Below, piece by piece: positions 1 through 6,710 of a DNA stretch of 29,404 bases (position 1 is its first letter; the number at the start of each line of letters is the position of its first letter). Source of the DNA: Verrucomicrobia bacterium UBA6775. GTDB lineage: Bacteria; Verrucomicrobiota; Verrucomicrobiia; Limisphaerales; UBA1096. The stretch covers positions 1 to 29,404 of the forward strand of contig DKGH01000143.1 of NCBI GenBank assembly GCA_002453165.1, given 5' to 3'. The notes beneath the pieces are model-generated. The model was not told where the DNA came from. It saw nothing but the letters and a program-made list of their open reading frames with translations, and did not search any database. The position numbers and the translations under genes are program-made.

Positions 1-182
1 TTTTTCTTGGCAGCCTTCTTTTTCACCGCCTTTTTCTTGGCAGGTGCTTTTTTCTTGGCAGCCTTTTTCTTCACCGCCTTTTTCTTGGCAGGTGCCTTTT
101 TCTTAGCAGCCTTCTTCACCGCCTTCTTCTTGGCAGGTGCTTTCTTGGCAGCTTTTCTCTTAGCTTTCTTTTTTGCGGCCAT
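1..182 (-). CDS. Histone H1-like Lys/Ala/Pro-rich DNA-binding protein (partial, N-terminus)
   Basis: The reading frame starts at ATG 180-182 and is still open at the window edge, so only the first 60 codons are visible. After MAAKKKAKRKAAKK the protein is a tandem repeat of a 15-16-residue unit of the type AAKKKAPAKKKAVKKK, seen at DNA level with periods of 48 and 45 bp. It contains almost nothing but Lys, Ala, Pro and Val. This matches the C-terminal-tail type of bacterial histone-H1-like proteins, which neutralise and compact DNA in the nucleoid; the role is inferred from composition alone. A strong Shine-Dalgarno (GAGGAGGTGA, 193-202) lies 10 nt upstream of the ATG and fixes the start. The long frame on the other strand is a shadow of this repeat. 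A lysine-rich tail of a larger protein is unlikely because the repeat begins right at the start codon. Confidence 0.8.
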   Translation of the reverse strand, partial: MAAKKKAKRKAAKKAPAKKKAVKKAAKKKAPAKKKAVKKKAAKKKAPAKKKAVKKKAAKK

Positions 183-192
183 TTGTTCTATG

Positions 193-202
193 TCACCTCC
201 TC
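193..202 (-). promoter_or_regulatory. Strong ribosome binding site of the histone-like gene
   Basis: Reads GAGGAGGTGA on the minus strand, close to a full anti-16S complement, with 10 nt to the ATG at 182. Most other genes in this window have weak or no recognisable Shine-Dalgarno, so this one stands out and suggests high expression. Confidence 0.8.
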
Positions 203-214
203 GCTCTGGAGTCA

Positions 215-231
215 TTCCAACTTCGTTGGAA
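215..231 (-). promoter_or_regulatory. Leader hairpin with C(GAA)G loop
   Basis: TTCCAAC-GAA-GTTGGAA on the minus strand: a perfect 7-bp stem closed by a GAA triloop. It lies in the 5' untranslated leader of the histone-like gene, 12 nt upstream of its Shine-Dalgarno. It could affect mRNA stability or initiation; the function is inferred. Confidence 0.5.
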
Positions 232-268
232 GTCTTACCAAAGGTGAAACCTAATGGTACTAAGAAGG

Positions 269-284
269 ACTCTACGCGTAGAGT
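269..284. promoter_or_regulatory. 16-bp perfect palindrome, possible operator
   Basis: ACTCTACGCGTAGAGT is perfectly self-complementary. One half-site (GACTCTAC) recurs at 302-309, where it overlaps the proposed -10 box of the histone-like gene. The arrangement resembles an operator just downstream of a promoter, but a leader RNA hairpin (6-bp stem, CGCG loop) is equally possible. Confidence 0.45.
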
Positions 285-302
285 TTACTTCTTGGGAAGG
301 TG

Positions 303-330
303 ACTCTACTCGCAAATTTTTTTTTGACAA
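303..330 (-). promoter_or_regulatory. Candidate sigma-70-type promoter for the histone-like gene
   Basis: On the minus strand TTGTCA (325-330) is followed after 16 nt by TAGAGT (303-308). Immediately upstream (331-362) are phased A and T tracts of the UP-element kind. The predicted transcript would have a leader of about 110 nt. The match is by eye only. Confidence 0.45.
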
Positions 331-367
331 CCGATTTTTTCAAAAAAAACATTTTTTTTGAACCGGT
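330..367. repeat. A/T-tract inverted repeat between the hydrolase gene and the histone-like promoter
   Basis: TTCAAAAAAAA (339-349) and TTTTTTTTGAA (352-362) are exact inverted arms separated by 2 nt. A further ACCG/CGGT pair lies outside (330-333 and 364-367). On the minus strand it sits 16-53 nt after the hydrolase stop codon and just upstream of the histone-like -35 box. It could act as a weak terminator for the former and an A-tract upstream element for the latter. Confidence 0.45.
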
Positions 368-382
368 ATTTTGACGAAGAAA

Positions 383-2632
383 TCAACGCTTCGGCCAGTT
401 CAAGTGACGATGCAAAAAATCGTATGTCCCCTTGCCGTTGATAGTGTGTGGTCCATCGAACCATTCGATCTCACAACGGTCCTTTAGTTTCAACTTTCCC
501 TGGTAAAGGAATCGTACCTTGGCGAATTCCCAACCGACGGTTTCATCGGAGGCAACTCCATCGTAGTGACCGCGCTCGACCATGAACGGACGCGGCGCGA
601 TCAGTCCCGCCATCTCCGCGTAGTTGAATGTACTGCCAAGATCCCACTCGAAGATTTCGTACTCACCGCTGTTGACGTAGCTGTGCGGGTTGCGTGTTGA
701 GGCGTTCTTGTCCACCCACTCGTTGAAGTCGGCTGAGCAAATGGAGAGGCAGTAGTCGGTGACGACAGGCGGCACGCGCATCGCGGTTTTCCCGCCGTAG
801 CTCAGGCCGTAGAAGGCGATGCGTTCTTTGTCCACATACGACAGGGTTTTCAGCCAGTGCACAATTTGCTGATGTTGCGGAATTATCACTGAAAACAGGG
901 TCTTTTTGAGCGGATTGGCCTTCCGCTGCAGGGTGCGAAAACGGTCGGTGAATATGTACAAATTCTGTGGTGAAAAGGTGATAAAACCACGTTCGGCGAG
1001 CTTGGCCGCAAAGTCGTGGTAGGCGCGGTGGTCGCCCTGGATGATGTCCTGTGGCCGTCCCTCCAGCCCATGTTGGCAAACGACGACCGGGCGCTTTTCA
1101 TCGGCCTTCAAGTCACGCGGCAGGAGCAGTATTCCGTAGGCGATGACATTTGGGAAAACATCGAGGACTACTTCGTGGCCCACCCATTTTTCTGTGTCGT
1201 AGATTTTTCGGCTACGCGCATTGAGCGGCAGTCGTTTGCGATCGAAGCGACCGATCACATCGTCGTAAAACTGTGTGCGATATTTTTCGTTCGACGCCTC
1301 AAACTTGGCCACGGAAGACGTGTCCGGTTTGTAGAATTGCTTTCGCACGAATGGGCTCTCGCGGAGCAGCCACTGTGTGTGACGGTCGATCTCATGAAAC
1401 TGCGCTGCGTGGCGCGGAGCCGCATCGAAGTTTTTCCGGAGGTGCGCGATGTTGTCTTCTCCCGCTGGGCCAAGCGCTGCGTCTGCAGTAAGCGACTTGA
1501 GAAATTGGCCAAGCGCTTGGCCGGTCAACGGTTTCTGTCCACCCTCAACCAGTTGCAGCTTGGCCGGCGGATTGAGCTTCTCGATAAGGCGCTCGGCACG
1601 GGCCAGCTCCTCTTTGACGGAGCCAAGCGCAGGAGTGACGACACGTGACGGGGCGCCGCGTCCGCCCGGGATGGTGACTTCCGGTCCGCGTGCGGCGTCC
1701 ACGATGAACTGTCGAGGTGCGATGAGTGAAACCAACTCGGCATCCCCGTATTGTTCGAGCAATCCAAAAACATTTCGATCGATCGGTTCCTGCCAAATGT
1801 TTTGGCGGGAATCGAAGTAGCCACTGACACAGGCGGCATCGATGCGGGTATCCACGGCGGCGGCGTATTGGGTGATCAAACCGCCCTCGCCCCAGCCGAT
1901 CACGCCAACCGGTTTGGCGGGCCAACTTTTCTTGTACCAATCGACCACTGCGAGGGTTTTTTGGATCTCGTATCCGACTAGTTGACGGCCCAGCTCGAAG
2001 GCGGAGCGATAGAGGAATTCGCGTCGAGTGAGGCGGCTGATTTTTTCCTGACGATCGATCAACATCGGCACGACCACCCGGCAACCGCTCTCGGCCAGGC
2101 GCCGCGCGTACTGTAGTTCAGGCGTCAGGCCAAGCGATAATCCGGCGATTTGCTCTGGAATTTGGGCGGAATCGGGAATGGCCACCACGTTGGCTACTAC
2201 ATCGCGCCCGCGTGGTTCAAGCAACAGGCCGGTGCCGGTGACATCTCGAAACGCAGGCCAACTGACTGCATGAATGGTGATGCGGTCGGTTTGACCCACG
2301 AGCGACGAAGTGGCGGTGGTGCCGTCCAGTTGCAGGCCGTCGAAGGCGGTTCGTGAGTCGCGCAGGCCGAGGATGTGGGCCAGGCGTTTGCGGTTTGGCT
2401 CGACCGATTTCACGTAAGCCTCATGAGAGCTAAAATCGCGATCCCAGTATGCCGGCCGCTTGGCCACGGATGCGGCCAGTTCGTCGAGGAGGAATTGATC
2501 CACCCCGGTGACGAGGTGCGATGCGATGTCACCCTCGAGAGTGAGCGGTTTTGTGTCGAGCTTGGGCTGGCCAGTAGACTGTAGAACGCAAAAAAACAGC
2601 GTAACGAGAGGAAGAAGAGTTCTTTTTTTCAT
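383..2632 (-). CDS. Exported two-lobed alpha/beta-hydrolase (dienelactone hydrolase / acetyl-xylan-esterase-like)
   Basis: 749 aa from ATG 2632. This start is chosen because it opens a clear signal peptide (MKKRTLLPLVTLFFCVLQ); longer frames run into pgpA and have no signal. There are two alpha/beta-hydrolase lobes. The C-terminal lobe carries the nucleophile elbow GLSYGG (Ser about 611), followed by candidate Asp (HYDG, about 691) and His (GPHT, about 729). The N-terminal lobe has the matching elbow as G-W-G-E-G at 246-250, so Gly stands where the nucleophilic Ser should be. The family resembles the large exported Abhydrolase_7/AXE1-type esterases common in Planctomycetes and Verrucomicrobia, probably acting on acylated polysaccharides; the substrate is unknown. 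The linker holds GQALGQ (371-376), encoded by a tandem copy of the window's palindrome. Last gene of the rimO-pgsA-pgpA run, 53 nt after pgpA. Confidence 0.78.
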   Translation of the reverse strand: MKKRTLLPLVTLFFCVLQSTGQPKLDTKPLTLEGDIASHLVTGVDQFLLDELAASVAKRPAYWDRDFSSHEAYVKSVEPNRKRLAHILGLRDSRTAFDGLQLDGTTATSSLVGQTDRITIHAVSWPAFRDVTGTGLLLEPRGRDVVANVVAIPDSAQIPEQIAGLSLGLTPELQYARRLAESGCRVVVPMLIDRQEKISRLTRREFLYRSAFELGRQLVGYEIQKTLAVVDWYKKSWPAKPVGVIGWGEGGLITQYAAAVDTRIDAACVSGYFDSRQNIWQEPIDRNVFGLLEQYGDAELVSLIAPRQFIVDAARGPEVTIPGGRGAPSRVVTPALGSVKEELARAERLIEKLNPPAKLQLVEGGQKPLTGQALGQFLKSLTADAALGPAGEDNIAHLRKNFDAAPRHAAQFHEIDRHTQWLLRESPFVRKQFYKPDTSSVAKFEASNEKYRTQFYDDVIGRFDRKRLPLNARSRKIYDTEKWVGHEVVLDVFPNVIAYGILLLPRDLKADEKRPVVVCQHGLEGRPQDIIQGDHRAYHDFAAKLAERGFITFSPQNLYIFTDRFRTLQRKANPLKKTLFSVIIPQHQQIVHWLKTLSYVDKERIAFYGLSYGGKTAMRVPPVVTDYCLSICSADFNEWVDKNASTRNPHSYVNSGEYEIFEWDLGSTFNYAEMAGLIAPRPFMVERGHYDGVASDETVGWEFAKVRFLYQGKLKLKDRCEIEWFDGPHTINGKGTYDFLHRHLNWPKR

Positions 2633-2685
2633 GGATCGCGCGTCGAGTGTAGGCCGACAGCCGTGCCTGTCGAGGCGGAAGCGAC

Positions 2686-3192
2686 TCAGGCGATCCACGC
2701 GATCAGGCCCACTACGATGTTCACGTAGAGAGCGGCCAGCAGGTCGTCCATCGTCACGCCCCAGCCCTTCGGCATCGACTGGCTTGGCCCGACTGGCCAC
2801 GGCTTGGCGATGTCGAAGATGCGGAAGAGAAGGATGCCGCCTGCTGTCCAGCTCGCGTTTTGTCCGCTGAAAAAATGGGACCACTCCGGCATGACACCGG
2901 AGCTGAAATAGAGGGCAGACACCCAGCCCGCGAAGCAGAGCGGGACGGCGACAATTTCATCGATCACGATCGAGCCGGGATCGCGCTGATTCAAAATGAC
3001 CTCGGCGCGTTCACAAAAATAAACAGAGGCAATCGCGAGAAAAACGAGCATGCCAACGAAGAACCCAAAGTTACCGGGCAACAGCAGCAGGATGAACAGC
3101 GGTAAGCCAAGCAGTGTGCCCACTGTGCCGGGGACCTTTGGTGAAAGCCCGGTGCCAAGCCCCTGGGCAACGAGAAGAATCAGTCGGTTCAT
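2686..3192 (-). CDS. pgpA: Phosphatidylglycerophosphatase A
   Basis: 168 aa, the usual length for PgpA. It removes the phosphate from phosphatidylglycerol phosphate to give phosphatidylglycerol at the inner membrane. The N-terminal G-T-G-L-S-P-K-V-PGT-V-GT motif, the DPGSIVIDE motif with conserved acidic residues, and the C-terminal GWGVTMDDLLA with paired Asp are all present. Hydrophobic helices cover about 28-58, 85-100 and the C-terminus. ATG 3192 lies 1 nt after the pgsA stop, so the two consecutive steps of phosphatidylglycerol synthesis are co-transcribed and probably translationally coupled. Confidence 0.93.
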   Translation of the reverse strand: MNRLILLVAQGLGTGLSPKVPGTVGTLLGLPLFILLLLPGNFGFFVGMLVFLAIASVYFCERAEVILNQRDPGSIVIDEIVAVPLCFAGWVSALYFSSGVMPEWSHFFSGQNASWTAGGILLFRIFDIAKPWPVGPSQSMPKGWGVTMDDLLAALYVNIVVGLIAWIA

Positions 3193-3193
3193 C

Positions 3194-3781
3194 TCAGCAG
3201 TCGTTGAGGAAGACTTCCCGGTTTTTCCAGAGATAATAAATACCGGATGTGGCGGTCAGTGTGACGGCTGCCCACTTGGAAATCTCCGCCACCCACCACG
3301 CCCAAGCGTGTCCGGCGATTTCAAACGCGAACAATTGCCCGACAATACCCCAGTCACCGTGGCTGTGCGTAACCAGCAGTGCGATGATGGCGACAACCTG
3401 GGTGATGGTCTTGTTTTTGCCCTGTTTTTCGGCGGCCAAGACGATGTTTTTACTGGCGGCCAAAAGGCGTAGGCCGGTGATGGCCAACTCGCGCGCCACG
3501 ATCACGATGACCATCCAGGCTTGCATCCACTCCAACTCGATGAACGCAATAAACGCCGAGCAGATCAGCATTTTGTCAGCCAGCGGATCCATCAGTTTTC
3601 CGAAGTCGGTAATCAACCCGCGCTTGCGGGCGATGGTGCCGTCGAGGATGTCGGTGATGCTTGCGGCGACGAACAACACCAGCGCCACCGTGTAGTGAAA
3701 CGAAAATTCGACGAATAGCGCGATCAGAAACAGCACGGTCATCATGATCCGGCTGATCGTCAGTTTGTTTGGCAGGTTCAT
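3194..3781 (-). CDS. pgsA: CDP-diacylglycerol--glycerol-3-phosphate 3-phosphatidyltransferase
   Basis: 195 aa. It transfers phosphatidyl from CDP-diacylglycerol to glycerol-3-phosphate, the committed step to phosphatidylglycerol. The CDP-alcohol phosphotransferase signature D-x2-DG-x2-AR-x8-G-x3-D-x3-D is complete, from DILDGTIAR to DPLADK. Several membrane helices follow, as expected. The N-terminal NLPNKLTISRI is typical of PgsA. It lies between rimO (upstream, 21-nt gap holding one perfect 14-bp palindrome) and pgpA (1-nt gap). Length and motifs fit the standard family with no oddities. Confidence 0.95.
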   Translation of the reverse strand: MNLPNKLTISRIMMTVLFLIALFVEFSFHYTVALVLFVAASITDILDGTIARKRGLITDFGKLMDPLADKMLICSAFIAFIELEWMQAWMVIVIVARELAITGLRLLAASKNIVLAAEKQGKNKTITQVVAIIALLVTHSHGDWGIVGQLFAFEIAGHAWAWWVAEISKWAAVTLTATSGIYYLWKNREVFLNDC

Positions 3782-3787
3782 CGTGTG

Positions 3788-3801
3788 CGCTTGGCCAAGC
3801 G
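3788..3801. repeat. Perfect CGCTTGGCCAAGCG palindrome (rimO-pgsA gap)
   Basis: One of nine perfect copies in the window. It fills most of the 21-nt gap between the rimO stop and the pgsA start, inside an operon, so a strong terminator role at this site is unlikely. Confidence 0.95.
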
Positions 3802-3802
3802 A

Positions 3803-5422
3803 TCAGGCCGGCTCGGCTATCAAATCGTAATCCGTGTGGCCGGTGATTTTCACGTCGGCAAATTGTCCAAGCGGCAGGTCGCCGCGCACCAACACGCGGC
3901 CGTCAATGTCCGGCGCGTCGACTTCGCCCCGGGCAATGAGGCAGGGGCCAAGGCCCATTTCCTCGTCGCTGTCTTCACTGCGAATCAGGCCGTGCTCCCA
4001 TGAGCTGGTGTTGGCCTGCTTCAGTTCCTCCTCGTCGGCCTGTTTCTCGACCAGTACACGCATAGTTTTGCCGACCTGCGCCGCGGCGATCTTCCGACTG
4101 ATCTCGAGCTGGACGGCCATGGCGCGTTCACGGCGATCCTCTTTTTGTTCGTCGGTCAACTGGCATTCCATCGCGCCGGCCTTGGTTCCGTCCTCCTTTG
4201 AGTAGGTGAACACGCCCAATCGCTCGAACCGCACCTCGCGCATGAAGTCGAGTAGCGCCTCAAAATATTCCTCCGTCTCACCCGGAAAACCGACGATGAA
4301 AGTGGTGCGTATCGCGATACCGGGAACGCCCTCGCGGATGCGCCCGATCAGGTCGCGGATGTATTGGCCGCTGGTCTCGCGTCGCATCCGCTCGAGCATC
4401 GCGTCGTGAATGTGCTGCAGCGGCATATCGACGTACTTAACGACCTTCTCACACTCGGCGATGGCTGTGATGATTTCCTCTGTCCAGTGCGCTGGGTGGG
4501 TGTAAAGGATGCGAATCCAAAACTCGCCCTCGATCGAGTTGAGTTCGCGGAGCAGGCTGGCCAGCGTCGAGGCATCGGCCGACAGCTCATTGGCCGCAGC
4601 GGTAAATCGCTCAGGCGAGGCGATGTTGGCCCGATGATCCGGCCGCAGATCCAGCCCGTAATAGGTTGAATCCTGCGAAATGAGGTTCAGCTCCTTAACG
4701 CCGTCGGCCACGAGTTGGCGGGCTTCCTGCACGATGTCGGACTGGGTACGGCTGCGGTGCGAGCCGCGCATGCGCGGGATAATGCAGAAGCTGCAGGGAT
4801 GATTGCATCCCTCGGCAATTTTCACATACGCAAAGTGGTTCGGGGTCAGCCGAAAACGGGGCGTCTCGAACTTGGGGATGTAATCCGGACGCGAATGTAT
4901 GTCGACCAGCGGCTCGCCGGGAGTTGCCGGCTGTTCGCTCTCGTCATCGGCAACGAGTTCAGCAACCGCCCGCTTGGTCTCATCGTTGTTCGGTTTTTCC
5001 TCCGCTTGGCCAAGGCGCGATCCGCGACTGTCGACAGCTTGCCGGACGATGTAGCCGACCTGTTCCACTTGGTCGATCCCCATGAAGGCGTCAACTTCCG
5101 GCATCAGCTTGGGCAGTTCCTTGCGGTATCGTTGAGAGAGGCAGCCGGAAACAATCACGGCCTGGCCGGTGTTTGTATTTTCGCGGAACTCAGTCGACTC
5201 GAGGATGGTGTCCACGCTCTCTTCCTGCGCGGCGTCGATGAAGGAGCAGGTGTTGACAATGAGCGCGTCGGCTTCGGCGTTTTCATTTGTGATCTCGAAT
5301 CCCTGTTTCAACAGGGAACCCATCATCACCTCGGCGTCGACGAGGTTCTTCGCACAGCCAAGAGAGATCATGCCCACCTTCAGGGGCGTTTGTTGTTCGG
5401 CGACATCACTCACGCGCCGCAC
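3803..5422 (-). CDS. rimO: Ribosomal protein S12 methylthiotransferase RimO
   Basis: 539 aa from GTG 5422; RimO is usually about 430-450 aa. It is a radical-SAM enzyme that methylthiolates an Asp of ribosomal protein S12. N-terminal domain: SLGCAKNLVD with Cys23, then Cys59 (NTCSFI) and Cys94 (SGCLSQR), which bind one Fe-S cluster. Radical-SAM domain: C-x3-C-x2-C at 206/210/213 followed by IPRMRG. The C-terminal TRAM-type domain ends near GQFADVKITGHTDYDL. The extra length comes from a hydrophilic insert at about 134-175, containing palindrome-encoded RLGQA, a second insert after the SAM motif, and a Glu-rich loop in the TRAM region. All catalytic cysteines are present. Start alternatives are a GTG three codons in; both precede the conserved core. 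First gene of rimO-pgsA-pgpA-hydrolase. Confidence 0.93.
   Translation of the reverse strand: MRRVSDVAEQQTPLKVGMISLGCAKNLVDAEVMMGSLLKQGFEITNENAEADALIVNTCSFIDAAQEESVDTILESTEFRENTNTGQAVIVSGCLSQRYRKELPKLMPEVDAFMGIDQVEQVGYIVRQAVDSRGSRLGQAEEKPNNDETKRAVAELVADDESEQPATPGEPLVDIHSRPDYIPKFETPRFRLTPNHFAYVKIAEGCNHPCSFCIIPRMRGSHRSRTQSDIVQEARQLVADGVKELNLISQDSTYYGLDLRPDHRANIASPERFTAAANELSADASTLASLLRELNSIEGEFWIRILYTHPAHWTEEIITAIAECEKVVKYVDMPLQHIHDAMLERMRRETSGQYIRDLIGRIREGVPGIAIRTTFIVGFPGETEEYFEALLDFMREVRFERLGVFTYSKEDGTKAGAMECQLTDEQKEDRRERAMAVQLEISRKIAAAQVGKTMRVLVEKQADEEELKQANTSSWEHGLIRSEDSDEEMGLGPCLIARGEVDAPDIDGRVLVRGDLPLGQFADVKITGHTDYDLIAEPA
5003..5014. repeat. Palindrome near-copy inside the rimO insert
   Basis: CGCTTGGCCAAG, a full 12-bp unit, encodes the RLGQA peptide in the variable insert between the RimO N-terminal and radical-SAM domains. 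Confidence 0.85.
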
Positions 5423-5473
5423 AAGCTAAAGAGAATACAATCCCAACTCAACCCTGCGGACTAGGAACGCAAC

Positions 5474-5487
5474 CGCTTGGCCAAGCG
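5474..5487. repeat. Perfect CGCTTGGCCAAGCG palindrome (GT4-rimO gap)
   Basis: Lies in the 112-nt gap between the glycosyltransferase and rimO, 8 bp from the hairpin repeat at 5495-5515. Confidence 0.95.
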
Positions 5488-5494
5488 CTGGTAA

Positions 5495-5515
5495 GGATGG
5501 CTGTCCCAGCCGTCC
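5495..5515. repeat. 21-nt hairpin repeat, copy 1
   Basis: GGATGGCTG-TCC-CAGCCGTCC forms a 9-bp stem (one wobble) with a 3-nt loop. A related copy in the opposite orientation lies at 22519-22539, and the similarity extends outward (ACGAGGACGGCTGGGA shared). It may be a terminator for the glycosyltransferase transcript or a dispersed intergenic repeat. Confidence 0.7.
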
Positions 5516-5534
5516 TCGTTTGTCCCAGCATGCC

Positions 5535-6710
5535 CTACCTCGATTCAGATTCAAGGCGATCCTGGAAAAAACGGAGCAGTTGCCGGTAGGCGGAGGTGGC
5601 ATCTGTTTTTTTGCGGATATGTTTTGTGATGTCACTCCCCAGCCGATTGCCGTCGGCGAACCACTTTATGTATTCGACAAACTCATTGTCCGACTTGGCC
5701 AGGCGACCGTTCACCCCATCATCGATGATCTCGTTGCAGCCAGAGATATCGTATGAAACCACCGGCACGCCAAGGCTGTTGGCCTCGCGAGGCGTGTAGG
5801 CGTACGTCTCGCCCCACTGACTGGTGCTGATGAACAGGTCTGCGGCGGCATACGCCGCCGGCATCGTCTCGCGGTCGATATGGCCGTGCGCGTGGACGTT
5901 GACGTGCCGCTGTGCCGCTTCAGACAACAATCCGCTCAACTCGCCTTCGCCGCAAATGTGCCACTCAACCCGAGCGGTATGCGACTCGTTCACGCGTTCG
6001 ATGACCTTGAGCAGTTGCGCGAAGCCTTTTTGCCCGGTCAAGCGGCCGGCCCAGAGGATGTTGAATTTGGCCCGATCCACCGTGATCGGCGGCTTGGCTC
6101 GCTTGGCCTGTTCCGCGTATCCGACCGCGTCGAACGGGTTCGGGATTTGCACCACCGGATGCCCCGGAAACTGCCGCTCGATCGCCGCTCGATCGCCTCC
6201 AGAGATAGTGTGAAACCCGGCCACGCGCTTGGCCAAGCGGGTGTAAAGCGGCGAGGAGTAGAGGAGATTGTGGAGCCGGCTGTGGAGCGTGCTCGCGTCG
6301 ACGTAACGGTGCGGGCAGTGGCAGCCGAAGATGACAGGCGGAACCCGATGATACCCGATGAGGTTGTGAAACAAAAACGCCTCCGTGATTTCGTTTCGAC
6401 TGTAGACGAGGTCGTATTGGCCAAGCGCCTGGGTGAGTTCGCGGAAGTTTGCGCACTTGAGGTAGCGCGCTTGGCCAAGTTGGCTCTCGATTGATTCGCG
6501 TGACTCGCGATAAATTGTCGACCGATCGAAGAGTCGCAAAAAATAGAGCGAATGCAGTTGGCCGTAGCGGAGATTGAACGCGTCGTCCATCGTCACGCAG
6601 TCAGCCTGAACGCCGGGCAGGCTGGAGAGATGCGCTGCGGTCTGAATGCAAAAATGCTCCATCCCGCCCGCCGTCTCGAGCTGCACGGTGTTGAAAATCG
6701 CAATCCGCAT
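5535..6710 (-). CDS. Family 4 (GT-B) glycosyltransferase
   Basis: 391 aa from ATG 6710. It probably transfers a sugar from a nucleotide-sugar donor to an envelope or exopolysaccharide acceptor; donor and acceptor are not deducible. The N-terminal domain begins MRIAIFNTVQLETAGGMEHF, with the Gly-rich acceptor loop. The C-terminal domain has AGRLTGQKGF (221-230), CGEGELSGLL and the EX7E motif E301...E309 within GETYAYTPREA, typical retaining GT4 features, then GVPVVSYD and NEIIDDGVNG. There is no membrane segment. The start overlaps the DHS-like stop by 1 nt (TAATG), so the two are probably co-translated. Three palindrome copies are read in frame as LGQA (78-81), ALGQ (95-98) and RLAKR (158-162), the most of any gene in this window. 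Confidence 0.9.
   Translation of the reverse strand: MRIAIFNTVQLETAGGMEHFCIQTAAHLSSLPGVQADCVTMDDAFNLRYGQLHSLYFLRLFDRSTIYRESRESIESQLGQARYLKCANFRELTQALGQYDLVYSRNEITEAFLFHNLIGYHRVPPVIFGCHCPHRYVDASTLHSRLHNLLYSSPLYTRLAKRVAGFHTISGGDRAAIERQFPGHPVVQIPNPFDAVGYAEQAKRAKPPITVDRAKFNILWAGRLTGQKGFAQLLKVIERVNESHTARVEWHICGEGELSGLLSEAAQRHVNVHAHGHIDRETMPAAYAAADLFISTSQWGETYAYTPREANSLGVPVVSYDISGCNEIIDDGVNGRLAKSDNEFVEYIKWFADGNRLGSDITKHIRKKTDATSAYRQLLRFFQDRLESESR
6226..6239. repeat. Perfect palindrome inside the GT4 gene
   Basis: CGCTTGGCCAAGCG encodes RLAKR at residues 158-162 of the glycosyltransferase. Partial copies lie at about 6414-6426 (ALGQ) and 6468-6479 (LGQA) in the same gene. Confidence 0.95.

Noticed and set aside
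1..180. Tandem 45-48-bp repeats at the window start considered as a CRISPR array or satellite
   Set aside because: The repeat is in frame with a start codon and strong Shine-Dalgarno and encodes a Lys/Ala/Pro-rich protein; there are no unique spacers.
7..303. 98-aa plus-strand frame rich in Phe and Ala
   Set aside because: Complement of the Lys-rich histone-like repeat; no independent evidence.
2655..2672. CGACAG/CTGTCG hairpin between pgpA and the hydrolase as a terminator
   Set aside because: Only six base pairs, no T-run, and it sits within an operon just upstream of the hydrolase start.
2633..2884. N-terminal extension of the hydrolase frame
   Set aside because: It overlaps pgpA in another frame and would hide the signal peptide starting at 2632.
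3788..3801. Palindrome as a cyanobacterial HIP1 or a Neisseria/Pasteurella uptake sequence
   Set aside because: The consensus differs from those known elements; only the pattern of abundance is alike.
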